Under the pieces are notes generated by a model. It was given only the letters and a program-made list of their open reading frames with translations, was not told the origin of the DNA and did not search any database. Both the position numbers and the translations under genes were made by a program. From Paraflavitalea soli (lineage in GTDB: Bacteria > Bacteroidota > Bacteroidia > Chitinophagales > Chitinophagaceae): a DNA stretch of 64,000 bases. The stretch is taken from the NCBI RefSeq assembly GCF_003555545.1, contig NZ_CP032157.1, forward strand, positions 5,770,546 to 5,834,545. The letters are read 5' to 3'. This document shows positions 43,333 through 51,401 of the stretch, piece after piece. Each line of letters starts with the position of its first letter. Within the stretch, counting starts at the first letter, position 1.

Positions 43333-43784
43333 TATTTTGCCAACAATTCCTTTACGGCAGCGCTGATGGCTTTACCATCGGCTTTTCCGGCCAGTTGTTT
43401 GGTAGCAGCCCCCATTACTTTACCCATATCAGCCGGGGAAGTAGCGCCCACTTCTGCAATAATTTTTGCCACCAGTGACTTCAATTCTTCGGGGCCTAAT
43501 TGTTTGGGCAGGAATTTTTCTATAACCTCAATTTCCTCCTGCTCTTTTTGTGCCAGGTCGGCCCGGTTTTGTTGCTGAAATATTTCCAGAGAATCGCGGC
43601 GTTGCTTCACCAGTTTTTGCAGCAATTTGATCTCGTCTTCTTCCTTCAATTCGCCACCGGCACCTTCGGATGTCTTAGCCAGCAGAATAGCGGCTTTGAT
43701 AGCCCGGAGGCTACGAAGGGCCTTTTCATCTTTGGCAAGCATAGCAGTCTTAAGATCTGCCGTGATTAGTTGTTCTAATGCCAT
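43332..43784 (-). CDS. GatB/YqeY domain protein
   Basis: The 150-aa protein is a stand-alone YqeY domain, related to the C-terminal part of GatB of the tRNA amidotransferase. Recognisable pieces are LKTAMLAKDEKALRSLRAIKAAI, EDEIKLLQKLVKQRRDSLEIFQQQNRADLAQKE, EIEVIEKFLPKQL, GKVMGAATKQLAGKADGKAI. It probably binds tRNA, but no enzyme activity is established. It lies 10 nt after gldC and its stop overlaps the cvpA start. Confidence 0.9.
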   Translation of the reverse strand: MALEQLITADLKTAMLAKDEKALRSLRAIKAAILLAKTSEGAGGELKEEDEIKLLQKLVKQRRDSLEIFQQQNRADLAQKEQEEIEVIEKFLPKQLGPEELKSLVAKIIAEVGATSPADMGKVMGAATKQLAGKADGKAISAAVKELLAK

Positions 43785-43794
43785 AACAGTTTGT

Positions 43795-44142
43795 TTAAGC
43801 CTTATTTTCCTTTAATTGGATATCCTGGAATTTGGAGTAAAAGTTTTTGGCGAAGGTCTTTATATCATTCACCAATTCCTGTTGGTGCGTAGAACGTTCA
43901 AAAGAATCGGCCATCGTCATCAGGGTCTGGTAGTAAAAGTCGGCCATTTCATCCACCATCATTTCTTTTGTCCAGAGGTCCATGCGGAGGGCAGATTTAT
44001 CGGCCCCATCCCAAAAAGACAGCATGAGGGCTTTGGCCGGGCGGGCACTATCCGCGGTACTGGCTGTGGCGCTCCAGGTGATTTGTTCAGGTACATTCTT
44101 CTCATCCAACGCCACATCGATAGTTATAGTGGATTTCTTCAT
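43795..44142 (-). CDS. gldC: Gliding motility protein GldC
   Basis: The 115-aa protein matches GldC across its length: KKSTITIDVALDEKNVPEQITWSAT, KALMLSFWDGADKSALRMDLWTKEMMVDEM, FYYQTLMTMADSFERST, and a C-terminal helix. GldC was found in Flavobacterium, where it supports gliding; it is a small soluble protein and is kept in many non-gliding Bacteroidota, so its presence does not prove motility. TATTTTTG (44186-44179, minus strand) is an exact -7 box, with a TTG 23 nt upstream. It is the first gene of the unit with yqeY and cvpA. Confidence 0.92.
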   Translation of the reverse strand: MKKSTITIDVALDEKNVPEQITWSATASTADSARPAKALMLSFWDGADKSALRMDLWTKEMMVDEMADFYYQTLMTMADSFERSTHQQELVNDIKTFAKNFYSKFQDIQLKENKA

Positions 44143-44341
44143 GTTTTATTGAGTATCAGTTTTTTAGAAAAAGAATGGCAAAAATACGCCGAATAATGCT
44201 TTTTCCGAACAAAAGACTGTAAAGCTATCCGCCCGTTCAACAAGATAGGACATATTTATAGACGCTAAATTGCGAAAACAACCATAAATTTGATTGAACA
44301 GGCCCCTAAAAAGGCCTTTTCTTTTTATAAACTTACTTTGC

Positions 44342-44349
44342 TACTTTTG
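44342..44349 (+). promoter_or_regulatory. -7 box of the DUF4290 gene
   Basis: TACTTTTG is an exact match. It decides the start: an ATG at 44354 would give an almost leaderless mRNA, while the ATG at 44375 leaves about 22 nt and matches the family N-terminus. Confidence 0.6.
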
Positions 44350-44374
44350 TAACATGTTTAATACTTTAGGGGAA

Positions 44375-45112
44375 ATGGAGTACAATACTGCCAGAAACCA
44401 TCTGATCTACCGGGAATATGGTCGCCATATTCAGAAGATGATTGAATACCTTGTGAGCCTGGATGACCGGGAAGCCCGCCAGCGCAATGCTTATGCGGTG
44501 ATTGAGCTGATGGGGTTCCTAAACCCACACCTGAAAAACGTAGAGGATTTTCGTCATAAGTTATGGGATCACTTGTTCCTGATCGCAGATTTTAACCTGG
44601 ATGTGGAATCGCCGTATCCTATACCTACGCGGGAAACACTGAAAGCGAGGCCCAAGCCGCTTCCCTATCCCAAGCGCTATCCAAAGTTCAGCCACCTGGG
44701 TAAAAACCTGGAGTTGGTGATCAATAAGGCACTGAAGGAAGAGAATCCTGATAAACGTCAGGGATTTGCCAATGCAGTAGCCTATTACATGAAACTGGCT
44801 TACAACAACTGGCACAAAGAAACCGTGCACGATGATGCCATTCAAAGTGAGCTCACCAATCTTACCGATGGCCAGTTGACCTTTACCAATACTCCTTATG
44901 TCCGTCAACATCGCCCCAATGAAGGACGCGACCGTGATGGCAGAGGTGGTGGTGGTTATGGAGACTACCGCAATAAGCGCAACCAGAAGTTCCAACACCA
45001 GGGACGTGGCGGCGGCGGCGGTGGCCGTAACGACAACAGGAATGACCGCAACGACCGGAATGACCGTGGCGGCAATAACAACAACAACAAGTTTAAGAAA
45101 CGGTATAAGTAA
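44375..45112 (+). CDS. DUF4290 protein with RGG/RND-rich tail
   Basis: The 245-aa protein begins MEYNTARNHLIYREYGRHIQKM, the DUF4290 N-terminus, so ATG 44375 is preferred over 44354. The domain covers about residues 1-175 (RQRNAYAVIELMGFLNPHLKN, FRHKLWDHLFLIADFNLDV, FANAVAYYMKLAYNNWHKE). The last 65 residues are low-complexity: GRDRDGRGGGGYGD, RGGGGGGRNDN, NDRNDRNDRGG, NNNNNKFKKRY. Such RGG-type tails bind RNA in many proteins. DUF4290 itself has no assigned function and is specific to Bacteroidota. A strong terminator follows, then murA. Confidence 0.85.
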   Translation: MEYNTARNHLIYREYGRHIQKMIEYLVSLDDREARQRNAYAVIELMGFLNPHLKNVEDFRHKLWDHLFLIADFNLDVESPYPIPTRETLKARPKPLPYPKRYPKFSHLGKNLELVINKALKEENPDKRQGFANAVAYYMKLAYNNWHKETVHDDAIQSELTNLTDGQLTFTNTPYVRQHRPNEGRDRDGRGGGGYGDYRNKRNQKFQHQGRGGGGGGRNDNRNDRNDRNDRGGNNNNNKFKKRYK

Positions 45113-45137
45113 AGTGCAGTTGTCATCTAATTTATTG

Positions 45138-45170
45138 AAAAGTTGACCAGGAGGCTGGTCAACTTTTTTT
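45138..45170 (+). terminator. Terminator between the DUF4290 gene and murA
   Basis: A 13-bp perfect stem (AAAAGTTGACCAG, 45138-45150, with CTGGTCAACTTTT, 45155-45167) has loop GAGG and a run of seven Ts. Confidence 0.95.
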
Positions 45171-45218
45171 ATTTTGCACTCCTTTTTAATCAATCACCTT
45201 TCAACCTCCAGCCAACCT

Positions 45219-46526
45219 ATGCTTTCCTTTGAAGTCAACGGCGGTAAAAAACTACAGGGCGAGATCATTCCACAGGGCGCCAAAAATGAAGCGCTTCAAA
45301 TTATCAGCGCTGTACTGCTCACACCAGAAAAAGTAACGATCACCAATATTCCTGATATCCTGGATGTAAACCTGCTGATCGAGCTGTTGGGAGAAATGAA
45401 TGTGAAAGTTGACCGGCCACAGCGGGACACCTGCATTTTCCAGGCCGATAATGTTAACATTGACTACCTGCGCAGTGAGGACTACCGTAAAAAAAGCGGT
45501 CGCCTGCGTGGTTCGGTGATGTTGGCCGGCCCTTTGTTGGCCCGGTTCCGCAAGGCTTTTATCCCGAAGCCGGGAGGCGATAAAATTGGCCGTCGCAGAC
45601 TGGATACGCATATCATAGGTTTTGAGAAACTGGGCGCCACTTTCAATTATGAATCAGGCGATGGCTTTTTTCACCTGGAAGCGCAGAACCTCAAAGGGAC
45701 CTACATGTTACTGGATGAACCTTCGGTAACGGGTACTGCCAATATTGTTATGGCGGCTGTAATGGCCAAGGGTACTACTACCATTTACAACGCAGCCTGC
45801 GAACCTTACCTGCAGCAATTGTGTAAAATGCTTACCCGCATGGGGGCCAGGATCAGTGGAATAGGCAGCAACCTGCTGGTTATTGAAGGGGTTGGCTATT
45901 TAGGAGGCACTGAACACCGCATGTTGCCGGATATGATCGAGATCGGCTCTTTTATAGGGCTGGCTGCCATGACGCAAAGCGATATCACCATTAAGAATGT
46001 AAGCCTGGAGAACCTGGGTGTGATTCCCGAAAAGTTCAAACAACTGGGTATCCAAATGGACTTTATTGGAGATGATATTCATGTACCCGCCCAGGAGATG
46101 TATGAAATACAAACCTTCCTGGATGGCTCGGTACTTACGGTATATGATCATCCCTGGCCGGGTTTTACACCCGACCTGATCAGCATTGTACTGGTAACAG
46201 CCACGCAGGCTAAAGGCAGTGTACTCATTCACCAAAAGATGTTTGAAAGCCGCTTGTTCTTTGTTGACAAACTCATTGACATGGGCGCGCGCATCATCCT
46301 CTGCGATCCTCACCGCGCAGCAGTAATAGGGCTTGGCCGTGAGCAAAACCTCCGGGGCATAACCATGAGCAGCCCCGATATCCGTGCCGGGGTATCTCTA
46401 TTGATTGCTGCCTTGAGCGCAGACGGCCGCAGCACCATTCAGAATATTGAACAGATAGACCGGGGTTACCAGCATATTGATGAACGCCTGAGAAAGCTGG
46501 GGGCGGATATCAGACGGATCTCTTAA
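45219..46526 (+). CDS. murA: UDP-N-acetylglucosamine 1-carboxyvinyltransferase (Asp at the fosfomycin site)
   Basis: MurA transfers enolpyruvate from PEP to UDP-GlcNAc in the first committed step of peptidoglycan synthesis. ATG 45219 (MLSFEVNGGKKL) places the conserved Lys22-Asn23 pair of GAKNEAL at family numbering. The 435-aa length is normal. The loop that holds catalytic Cys115 in E. coli (PGGC) reads KPGGDKIGRRRLD here, with Asp121 (GAT at 45579-45581). Asp at this site keeps activity and gives intrinsic fosfomycin resistance in other bacteria. RADIRRIS-type C-terminus is intact. It lies after a terminator, so it has its own promoter. Confidence 0.95.
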   Translation: MLSFEVNGGKKLQGEIIPQGAKNEALQIISAVLLTPEKVTITNIPDILDVNLLIELLGEMNVKVDRPQRDTCIFQADNVNIDYLRSEDYRKKSGRLRGSVMLAGPLLARFRKAFIPKPGGDKIGRRRLDTHIIGFEKLGATFNYESGDGFFHLEAQNLKGTYMLLDEPSVTGTANIVMAAVMAKGTTTIYNAACEPYLQQLCKMLTRMGARISGIGSNLLVIEGVGYLGGTEHRMLPDMIEIGSFIGLAAMTQSDITIKNVSLENLGVIPEKFKQLGIQMDFIGDDIHVPAQEMYEIQTFLDGSVLTVYDHPWPGFTPDLISIVLVTATQAKGSVLIHQKMFESRLFFVDKLIDMGARIILCDPHRAAVIGLGREQNLRGITMSSPDIRAGVSLLIAALSADGRSTIQNIEQIDRGYQHIDERLRKLGADIRRIS

Positions 46527-46646
46527 CCGGCAGGCAACAACAGCCATTTTGTCTCATCCATCCGGTTTTGTAAAAGGCACCTGAGGTAAGGTTAAGGCAA
46601 TGGTTAGGCTACCTTTAAGAACAAGACATAATGGCATTATAACAGC

Positions 46647-46684
46647 AAAAAGCCCGGAAGTTGCAATACTTCCGGGCTTTTATA
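46647..46684. terminator. Bidirectional terminator between murA and the metalloprotease
   Basis: AAAGCCCGGAAGT (46649-46661) pairs perfectly with ACTTCCGGGCTTT (46668-46680) around TGCAAT-type loop bases. A and T runs lie on the two sides. Confidence 0.95.
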
Positions 46685-46696
46685 TCCTGTATTTCT

Positions 46697-49114
46697 TTAT
46701 TCAATATCACAGCCAATAGGGGCGCCGGGCGGAATTTCCTTGTGTACAGTTGGCTTGGCTTTCTCCGGAGCTTTTATGCGCTCCAGCGCATAGGCCAGGT
46801 GGGCTGTATAGTCGGCATCCTTACTGCTCTTTTGCTGGACCTGAATATAGGTTTTCAACTCATTCAGCGCTTTCAAAGTGACAGCTTTCGTTTGGAACGA
46901 AGCATTTTCGTCTATGGACACAGCCAGCAAATAGGTCAATAAAACCTGCTCTGTTTGTAACTGGATCAGTTTTTCCATACCACTGCTACGGGGCACCTTC
47001 CATGTTTTACTGATCAATGTATTGATCATTTCCGATACTCCCAGACCACCTTGCTGCACTTCATATTGTACCATGCGGTTGAGACGTTCGGTGTTAAACA
47101 GAAATGACAAGGGGAAATCAGCAGCGGTTTCTGCAGGTGCCAGGGCATCAAAGGCAAGGCCTGTCCTCTTTTTGAATAACTCGCGCGTAGTATTGTAACC
47201 TGCCGGACGTGGGGGGATCAGTTTCACTATATTATCGGGAATGCGCAAGAATGCAGGGTCCAGGCAGTCGATCACAGCATTCAACGCTTTCAATTGTTCG
47301 GCTTTAGTTACAGGCCTTGTAACGGTTTGCCCGTCTCCACGCAATGCATAGGTATAATACATACCACCAACTACTTTCGTAGCGGCTTCTGCCTGGTAAC
47401 GGTGAAACAGGTATACAGGTACCAGTACATCTTCCAACATAGCCATTGGCTGGCCTGTGCGAATATTCTTCTCGCCAAACTGGGTTAAGGCTTTGGCTCT
47501 TATTTTCATGACTGCTTTCAATTCAGTAGCGGCATCAGCTCCATTATCCCACAAATGGGCCTGTGGATGCAGGCCGCCGGGTGCCCTCGCATCACGATCA
47601 GCAATGTATTGGAGACCTTTCTGTGCGGCATCCCGTAATATATTGTCCAAGCTTTTTGCAGCATCCACGCCTGATGGAAAATCCTGGTACCCCCAGGTGA
47701 CAGCCACCTTATCCCAAGCCCCTATTTTCTGGTCATAGGCATTTGACAGATCAATATCTCCGGCACTTGTTAATTGCACTTGCGGATGCGGATAATCCAT
47801 TACACTGGCCCGGTCGCTCACGCTGGAAGCGTAGTTATGCATCAGTCCGATGGTATGCCCCACTTCATGGGCGGATAACTGCCGCAGCCGGGCCAATGCC
47901 ATCTTCATCATTTTATCATCAGCAGGAATACCGGTTTCATAAGGAGCCAGCAAACCTTGGGCTATTAAATAATCCTGTCGCACCCGTAAGGAGCCAAGTG
48001 TTACATGGCCTTTGATAATCTCTCCGGTACGAGGATCAGTAACTGTATTACCATAAGACCAGCCACGGGTAGCACGATGCACCCAGTTGATCACATTGTA
48101 GCGCACATCCATGGGATCGGCACTATCTGGCAACAATCTAACCTGGAAAGCATTGCGATAGCCAGCGGCTTCAAAGGCCTGGTTCCACCACGAAGCGCCT
48201 TCCAGTAAAGCGCTGCGAATAGGCTCGGGGGTACCATTATCCAGGTAATAGATAATGGGTTTAACAGGATCGCTGATAGCGGCGCCAGGATCCTTTTTCT
48301 TCAGGCGATGGCGGCACACATAATATTGTTCAATAGGTGAGGATACGGGTGTGCTGTAGTTAAAAAATGAAACCCCAAAGTATCCAGAACGGGTATCAAA
48401 CAGTCGCGGCTGGTAATCATTGTCGGGGAGTTGTACAAAAGAATGGTGAATGCGCAGAGTAACAGCATCTGGTGAAGGTGTTACTGCACCCACAAAGTTA
48501 CCCGTTTCGCCGTCGTTATTTACCAGTGTAATAGTGGCTTCCAGCTCTGTATTGTTGGGAAAGTTCTTAGTACGGGGTAAATAAATAGCCGACCTGGTTT
48601 TGTCGAATGAATAATTACCCTGCCTTGTGCCCTTTAACCGGTTGCCTACACGTATGGCATCCCGGATGATAAAGTCGGTAGCATCCACCAGCACATGTCC
48701 ATTGCTTTCGGCCTCAGCAGTAAACCCCCAGATGGCAGATTGTGCGAAGGATTGTTCTACAGCCCGGCGTTCCGCTACATCATTGGTAATGGCACGGAAA
48801 TCATAGTTGGGAACGATCATCAATACCTTACGTCCTACTTTGGAAAACTTAACAATGCGGGTGGCATCCAACAGCCCTCTGTCAAGGCCCACATCATTAG
48901 ACCCCAGGCCAGCGGGCAGGGATGTAACATAGATCATCTCGGAATCCAGCTTATTGATGTCGAGCCAGATCTTGCCGGCATTTTCATCCCAGTAAAAATC
49001 AAGGAAGCCAGGATACTTTTTCAGACCGTTGGTCTTTTCTTCAACGGTGGGTAGTTTTTGTGCCGTGGAAACAATGGATAGCAGGAGAATACAACATAAC
49101 CAGGTATATTTCAT
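46697..49114 (-). CDS. Secreted zinc-dependent metalloprotease (DUF4953/DUF5117 type)
   Basis: The 805-aa protein has a signal peptide (WLCCILLLSIVSTAQ). An N-terminal DUF5117-like region (PGFLDFYWDENAGKIWLDI, YVTSLPAGLGSNDVGLDRG) precedes the catalytic domain, whose zinc motif is SAHEVGHTIGLMHNYASS, an HExxHxxGxxHN gluzincin/metzincin-like signature, with a following VMDYPHP as a possible Met-turn. The C-terminal third is helical. Related proteins are common in Bacteroidota and Acidobacteriota and are predicted periplasmic or surface proteases; substrates are unknown. The gene stands alone with a terminator downstream. Confidence 0.9.
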   Translation of the reverse strand: MKYTWLCCILLLSIVSTAQKLPTVEEKTNGLKKYPGFLDFYWDENAGKIWLDINKLDSEMIYVTSLPAGLGSNDVGLDRGLLDATRIVKFSKVGRKVLMIVPNYDFRAITNDVAERRAVEQSFAQSAIWGFTAEAESNGHVLVDATDFIIRDAIRVGNRLKGTRQGNYSFDKTRSAIYLPRTKNFPNNTELEATITLVNNDGETGNFVGAVTPSPDAVTLRIHHSFVQLPDNDYQPRLFDTRSGYFGVSFFNYSTPVSSPIEQYYVCRHRLKKKDPGAAISDPVKPIIYYLDNGTPEPIRSALLEGASWWNQAFEAAGYRNAFQVRLLPDSADPMDVRYNVINWVHRATRGWSYGNTVTDPRTGEIIKGHVTLGSLRVRQDYLIAQGLLAPYETGIPADDKMMKMALARLRQLSAHEVGHTIGLMHNYASSVSDRASVMDYPHPQVQLTSAGDIDLSNAYDQKIGAWDKVAVTWGYQDFPSGVDAAKSLDNILRDAAQKGLQYIADRDARAPGGLHPQAHLWDNGADAATELKAVMKIRAKALTQFGEKNIRTGQPMAMLEDVLVPVYLFHRYQAEAATKVVGGMYYTYALRGDGQTVTRPVTKAEQLKALNAVIDCLDPAFLRIPDNIVKLIPPRPAGYNTTRELFKKRTGLAFDALAPAETAADFPLSFLFNTERLNRMVQYEVQQGGLGVSEMINTLISKTWKVPRSSGMEKLIQLQTEQVLLTYLLAVSIDENASFQTKAVTLKALNELKTYIQVQQKSSKDADYTAHLAYALERIKAPEKAKPTVHKEIPPGAPIGCDIE

Positions 49115-49170
49115 TGCAGCAGGTTTTGATGCAACAAGATAAGGAAATTGATAAGCTAAATTCCAGGTTA

Positions 49171-49389
49171 CTATACTATGCGGTTAGTTTTCCACCAGCG
49201 GTATCCCACATAGCCCATTATCGCCAGAGGGGTAAAGGCCAGGTAGATGATCCCTGTGTTGAGGGCTTTGGCAGGACGCTCTCCCAGTTGGGAAGCGGTT
49301 TTTGTACAGATGGAGCATTGTGCCGCGGCTCCGGTAGAGAATACCAGTAATATGAGCAATACAGATAATATCAGGCGGCCCTTTTTCAT
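49171..49389 (-). CDS. Small membrane protein with CxxC motif
   Basis: The 72-aa protein has a signal-like first helix (LILSVLLILLVFSTGAAAQ) and then CSICTKTASQLGERPAKALNTGI and a second helix (IYLAFTPLAIMGYVGYRWW). The CSIC pair could bind metal or form a disulfide in the periplasm. Similar short proteins with this layout occur across Bacteroidota, but I know of no established function. It lies 56 bp upstream of the metalloprotease gene on the same strand and may share its transcript. Confidence 0.7.
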   Translation of the reverse strand: MKKGRLILSVLLILLVFSTGAAAQCSICTKTASQLGERPAKALNTGIIYLAFTPLAIMGYVGYRWWKTNRIV

Positions 49390-49489
49390 ATTCCTAATTC
49401 AGGGTACAAAAGTACATGCAAAAGGGGAACTGAACAAGTGACAAAATATCAGACGAAAGGTGCCACCTCTGAAGCAGGTGCAAACAAAA

Positions 49490-49521
49490 AATCCGCCTCC
49501 GCCAAAGGCAGAGAGCGGATT
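49490..49521 (-). terminator. Terminator for the minus-strand unit at 49.6-50.3 kb
   Basis: On the minus strand AATCCGC and GCGGATT enclose a CTCTGCC/GGCGGAG inner stem, and six Ts follow. It shows that transcription runs through 49622-49805. Confidence 0.85.
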
Positions 49522-49621
49522 AACCTTCCAACGACCCTGAAAAAACACGCTTTTAATGGCTATAACTAAACTAGCCAGATTTAATGGTTATTGATCTTTG
49601 ATGAAACAAAGCTAATGGTGC

Positions 49622-49805
49622 TTAATCCGGCAGGCAACGCCTATTGAGTGATCGGCCATTTTTTTGAGTAAACTTCCTTTTCCTGGTTTTGCGCTCAAGC
49701 ACGGCCGCCTTGCGCTCTGCTTTCTTTGTTGTTTCTTTTGCCAGCTAATTGCAGCGCCTTTGTATTAAGCTTCATGTACTCCAGATACGATAAAAAGAAT
49801 TTCAT
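49622..49805 (-). pseudogene. Small basic gene, apparently split by a frameshift
   Basis: An ATG at 49805 opens 36 codons (MKFFLSYLEYMKLNTKALQL and on) ending at TGA 49697-49695. From about 49744 a second frame, shifted by one base, is open to TAA 49624-49622 and reads AKETTKKAERKAAVLE then KRKFTQKNGRSLNRR. Joined by a single-base change near 49742, they give about 61 aa with an aromatic N-terminus and a basic helical C-terminus. This could be a decayed gene, a sequencing error or programmed shifting. No family is recognised. It lies 50 nt after the lipoprotein gene and before a terminator. Confidence 0.4.
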
Positions 49806-49855
49806 AGCACTGTATTTTATGATGAATTCTTTTTCAGGTAATTCTTACAGGGAGG

Positions 49856-50254
49856 CTATTTCTTTGTCATTTCCCAGGAGCCACCATCGGTAACACTTTC
49901 TCCATAACCCCAGTTGCCCAGTATCCTTCCCTCCTGAGGGTTAAATGCGCCAATTACTGAGTATTCGGTATTAGCGGGAGGAAGATAATTGTAGTTGGCC
50001 ATCAGGATCTTGTTGTTATCCAGCTTCCAGGTACCTTTACCTTTTACGGCGCCATTTGCATCCAGCTCTTCAATAACACCATTGGCCTTGATGTTAAAGC
50101 TGTAGAAAGAAGACGGTTTGTTATTTCCCGTTCCATACTTTCCCGTCCAAATCCCTTCGATGCTAACAGTAGCAGGCTTATCGGTACTCTTGGAACAAGC
50201 AGCAAACGTTAGCAACATCACTAATGCCATACAGGCACTCTTTAAAAACTTCAT
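49856..50254 (-). CDS. Small lipoprotein of unknown function
   Basis: ATG 50254 gives a 132-aa protein with a lipoprotein signal (SACMALVMLLTFAACSKSTD). The longer frame adds 23 residues ahead of the signal and is rejected. The mature part looks like a small lipocalin-like barrel: IEGIWTGKYGTGNNKPSSFYSFNIKANGVIEELDANG (core GIWTGKYG), GTWKLDNNKILMANYNY, ILGNWGYG, GSWEMTKK. Proteins of this kind are frequent in Bacteroidota without known role. It may be cotranscribed with the small split ORF downstream. Confidence 0.75.
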   Translation of the reverse strand: MKFLKSACMALVMLLTFAACSKSTDKPATVSIEGIWTGKYGTGNNKPSSFYSFNIKANGVIEELDANGAVKGKGTWKLDNNKILMANYNYLPPANTEYSVIGAFNPQEGRILGNWGYGESVTDGGSWEMTKK

Positions 50255-50375
50255 TGTAAATAAGGTTAATTGAATAATTAAATAATGTGGGGCAAAATTA
50301 GCGGAGGTTAAAAGCGGCAACAAACAAGGTTGAGTAGCTTGCAGAAAATGCTATGCAGCATGCATCATAAAAATA

Positions 50376-50400
50376 AAAAGCCCCGCTATGTAGCGGGGCT
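50376..50400 (-). terminator. Terminator after the PepSY-like gene
   Basis: AGCCCCGC (50379-50386) and GCGGGGCT (50393-50400) pair around a 6-nt loop. On the minus strand TTTTTATTTTT follows. Confidence 0.95.
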
Positions 50401-50429
50401 GTAGTTACAATGAATCAGATCCTCTATAA

Positions 50430-50873
50430 TTATTTCTTATCTTTTTTAAACGTTTCCCATCCTACAGATCCGAATGATTTCAACACCAGTGTCTGGTCAC
50501 CATTCTGTACTGTTACGTAGTAAGCAGTGGAATTGTCGGAGGCCATTTCAAACAGGTCGCTGATCCAGTAGCTGGAATAATTCTTCTTCAGATCGCTCAA
50601 GAGGTTGATGGGCAACTGGCTGGAAACGATGTTCCTCATTACGGCCAGCAGGTTACCATCTTCTGCATAATAAGCAAACATTACCTGATCATTCAGCTTA
50701 AAGGTCGCTTTGGAGATCTCTTTAGATTTTTCCCAGCTAACATCTTGTGCTGAAGCAAAGTCTTTCTTAAAAGAACTGATTACTTGTTCGTTTACGTTTT
50801 CAAGCTTGTTGGCGAAAGTGCTACTAAGACCTACGGTCAGTAACAATACCCAGGTTAAAATTGTCTTTTTCAT
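50430..50873 (-). CDS. Small periplasmic PepSY-like protein
   Basis: The 147-aa protein has a signal peptide (TWVLLLTVGLSSTFA). The repeated pattern VNEQVISSFKKDFASAQDVSWEKSKEISKATFKLNDQVMFAYYAEDG (core FKKDFASAQDVSW) resembles the beta-lactamase-inhibitor/PepSY-like family PF11396, common in Bacteroidota. Related proteins are periplasmic and of unknown function; some are linked to two-component systems. It is a single gene. The divergent upstream gap of about 530 bp holds its promoter and nothing else recognised. Confidence 0.75.
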   Translation of the reverse strand: MKKTILTWVLLLTVGLSSTFANKLENVNEQVISSFKKDFASAQDVSWEKSKEISKATFKLNDQVMFAYYAEDGNLLAVMRNIVSSQLPINLLSDLKKNYSSYWISDLFEMASDNSTAYYVTVQNGDQTLVLKSFGSVGWETFKKDKK

Positions 50874-51401
50874 TTTAAATGTTTTTTTTGTTTTTATGGC
50901 TACTTTGTTTTTTCAAGTGTTGCGCTATACTTGTTGCATCACACTATATAAGACGCACCTTTTTTTCAAATGTTACAACCTTTTCGAACTTCTTTTACTC
51001 TTATATTTTCTTTAACAATTGCATCTTATTACGAAAGAACCAAGAGGTGAGTACCAGATTGCGCCGCAAAGTTAGTGAGGATTTTTTCCTGTGCAAGCTG
51101 TGTTTGAGTGAACGGTAGTCTTTATTGAATGAAATGCGTGATTGCCCTGATAAAATGTTTATGAGCGGCAAAAGTGAGGCTGGGAGGGAGTTACAGCGGA
51201 TACGCGGATATTTGTTTGATATTCAATGCGATAAAATTATCTGCCGGAAAGCTGTATCAAAAGCGTACAGTTGATACACGGATGTTTACGGTTATCCTAA
51301 CCGTAAATCCTGCTACGCTAAATAATAATAAAATAATGTTCTTGCTTATTAAAGGAATTTAGCATGACGCACAGGGATACCCAAATACCCCGATCTACCT
51401 G
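50874..51401. other. Gene-free gap between the PepSY-like gene and the LytTR regulator
   Basis: The 528-bp stretch is A/T-rich, with T-runs near 50880-50910 on the plus strand. Frames of 60-100 codons here are hydrophobic, Phe-rich and unlike proteins. TTTACGGTTATCC and TAACCGTAAA (about 51288-51306) form a small inverted repeat around CC. No tRNA or tandem repeat was seen. Confidence 0.6.

Larger units (their letters stand above)
49390..49855. other. Gap holding a terminator and a frameshifted small ORF
   Basis: Apart from the terminator at 49490-49521 and the split small ORF at 49622-49805, the 466-bp stretch holds nothing I can identify. The first 100 nt upstream of the CxxC gene start (49390-49489) should contain its promoter. 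Confidence 0.6.

Noticed and set aside
44298-44325. GGCC/GGCC hairpin followed by Ts before the DUF4290 gene
   Set aside because: No plus-strand transcript is expected upstream of it, as gldC is divergent, and the stem is only four or five pairs.
44561-45193. 210-codon minus-strand frame opposite the DUF4290 gene
   Set aside because: It is the antisense shadow of a clear gene; its Val/Ala/Thr-rich part is the complement of the RGG tail.
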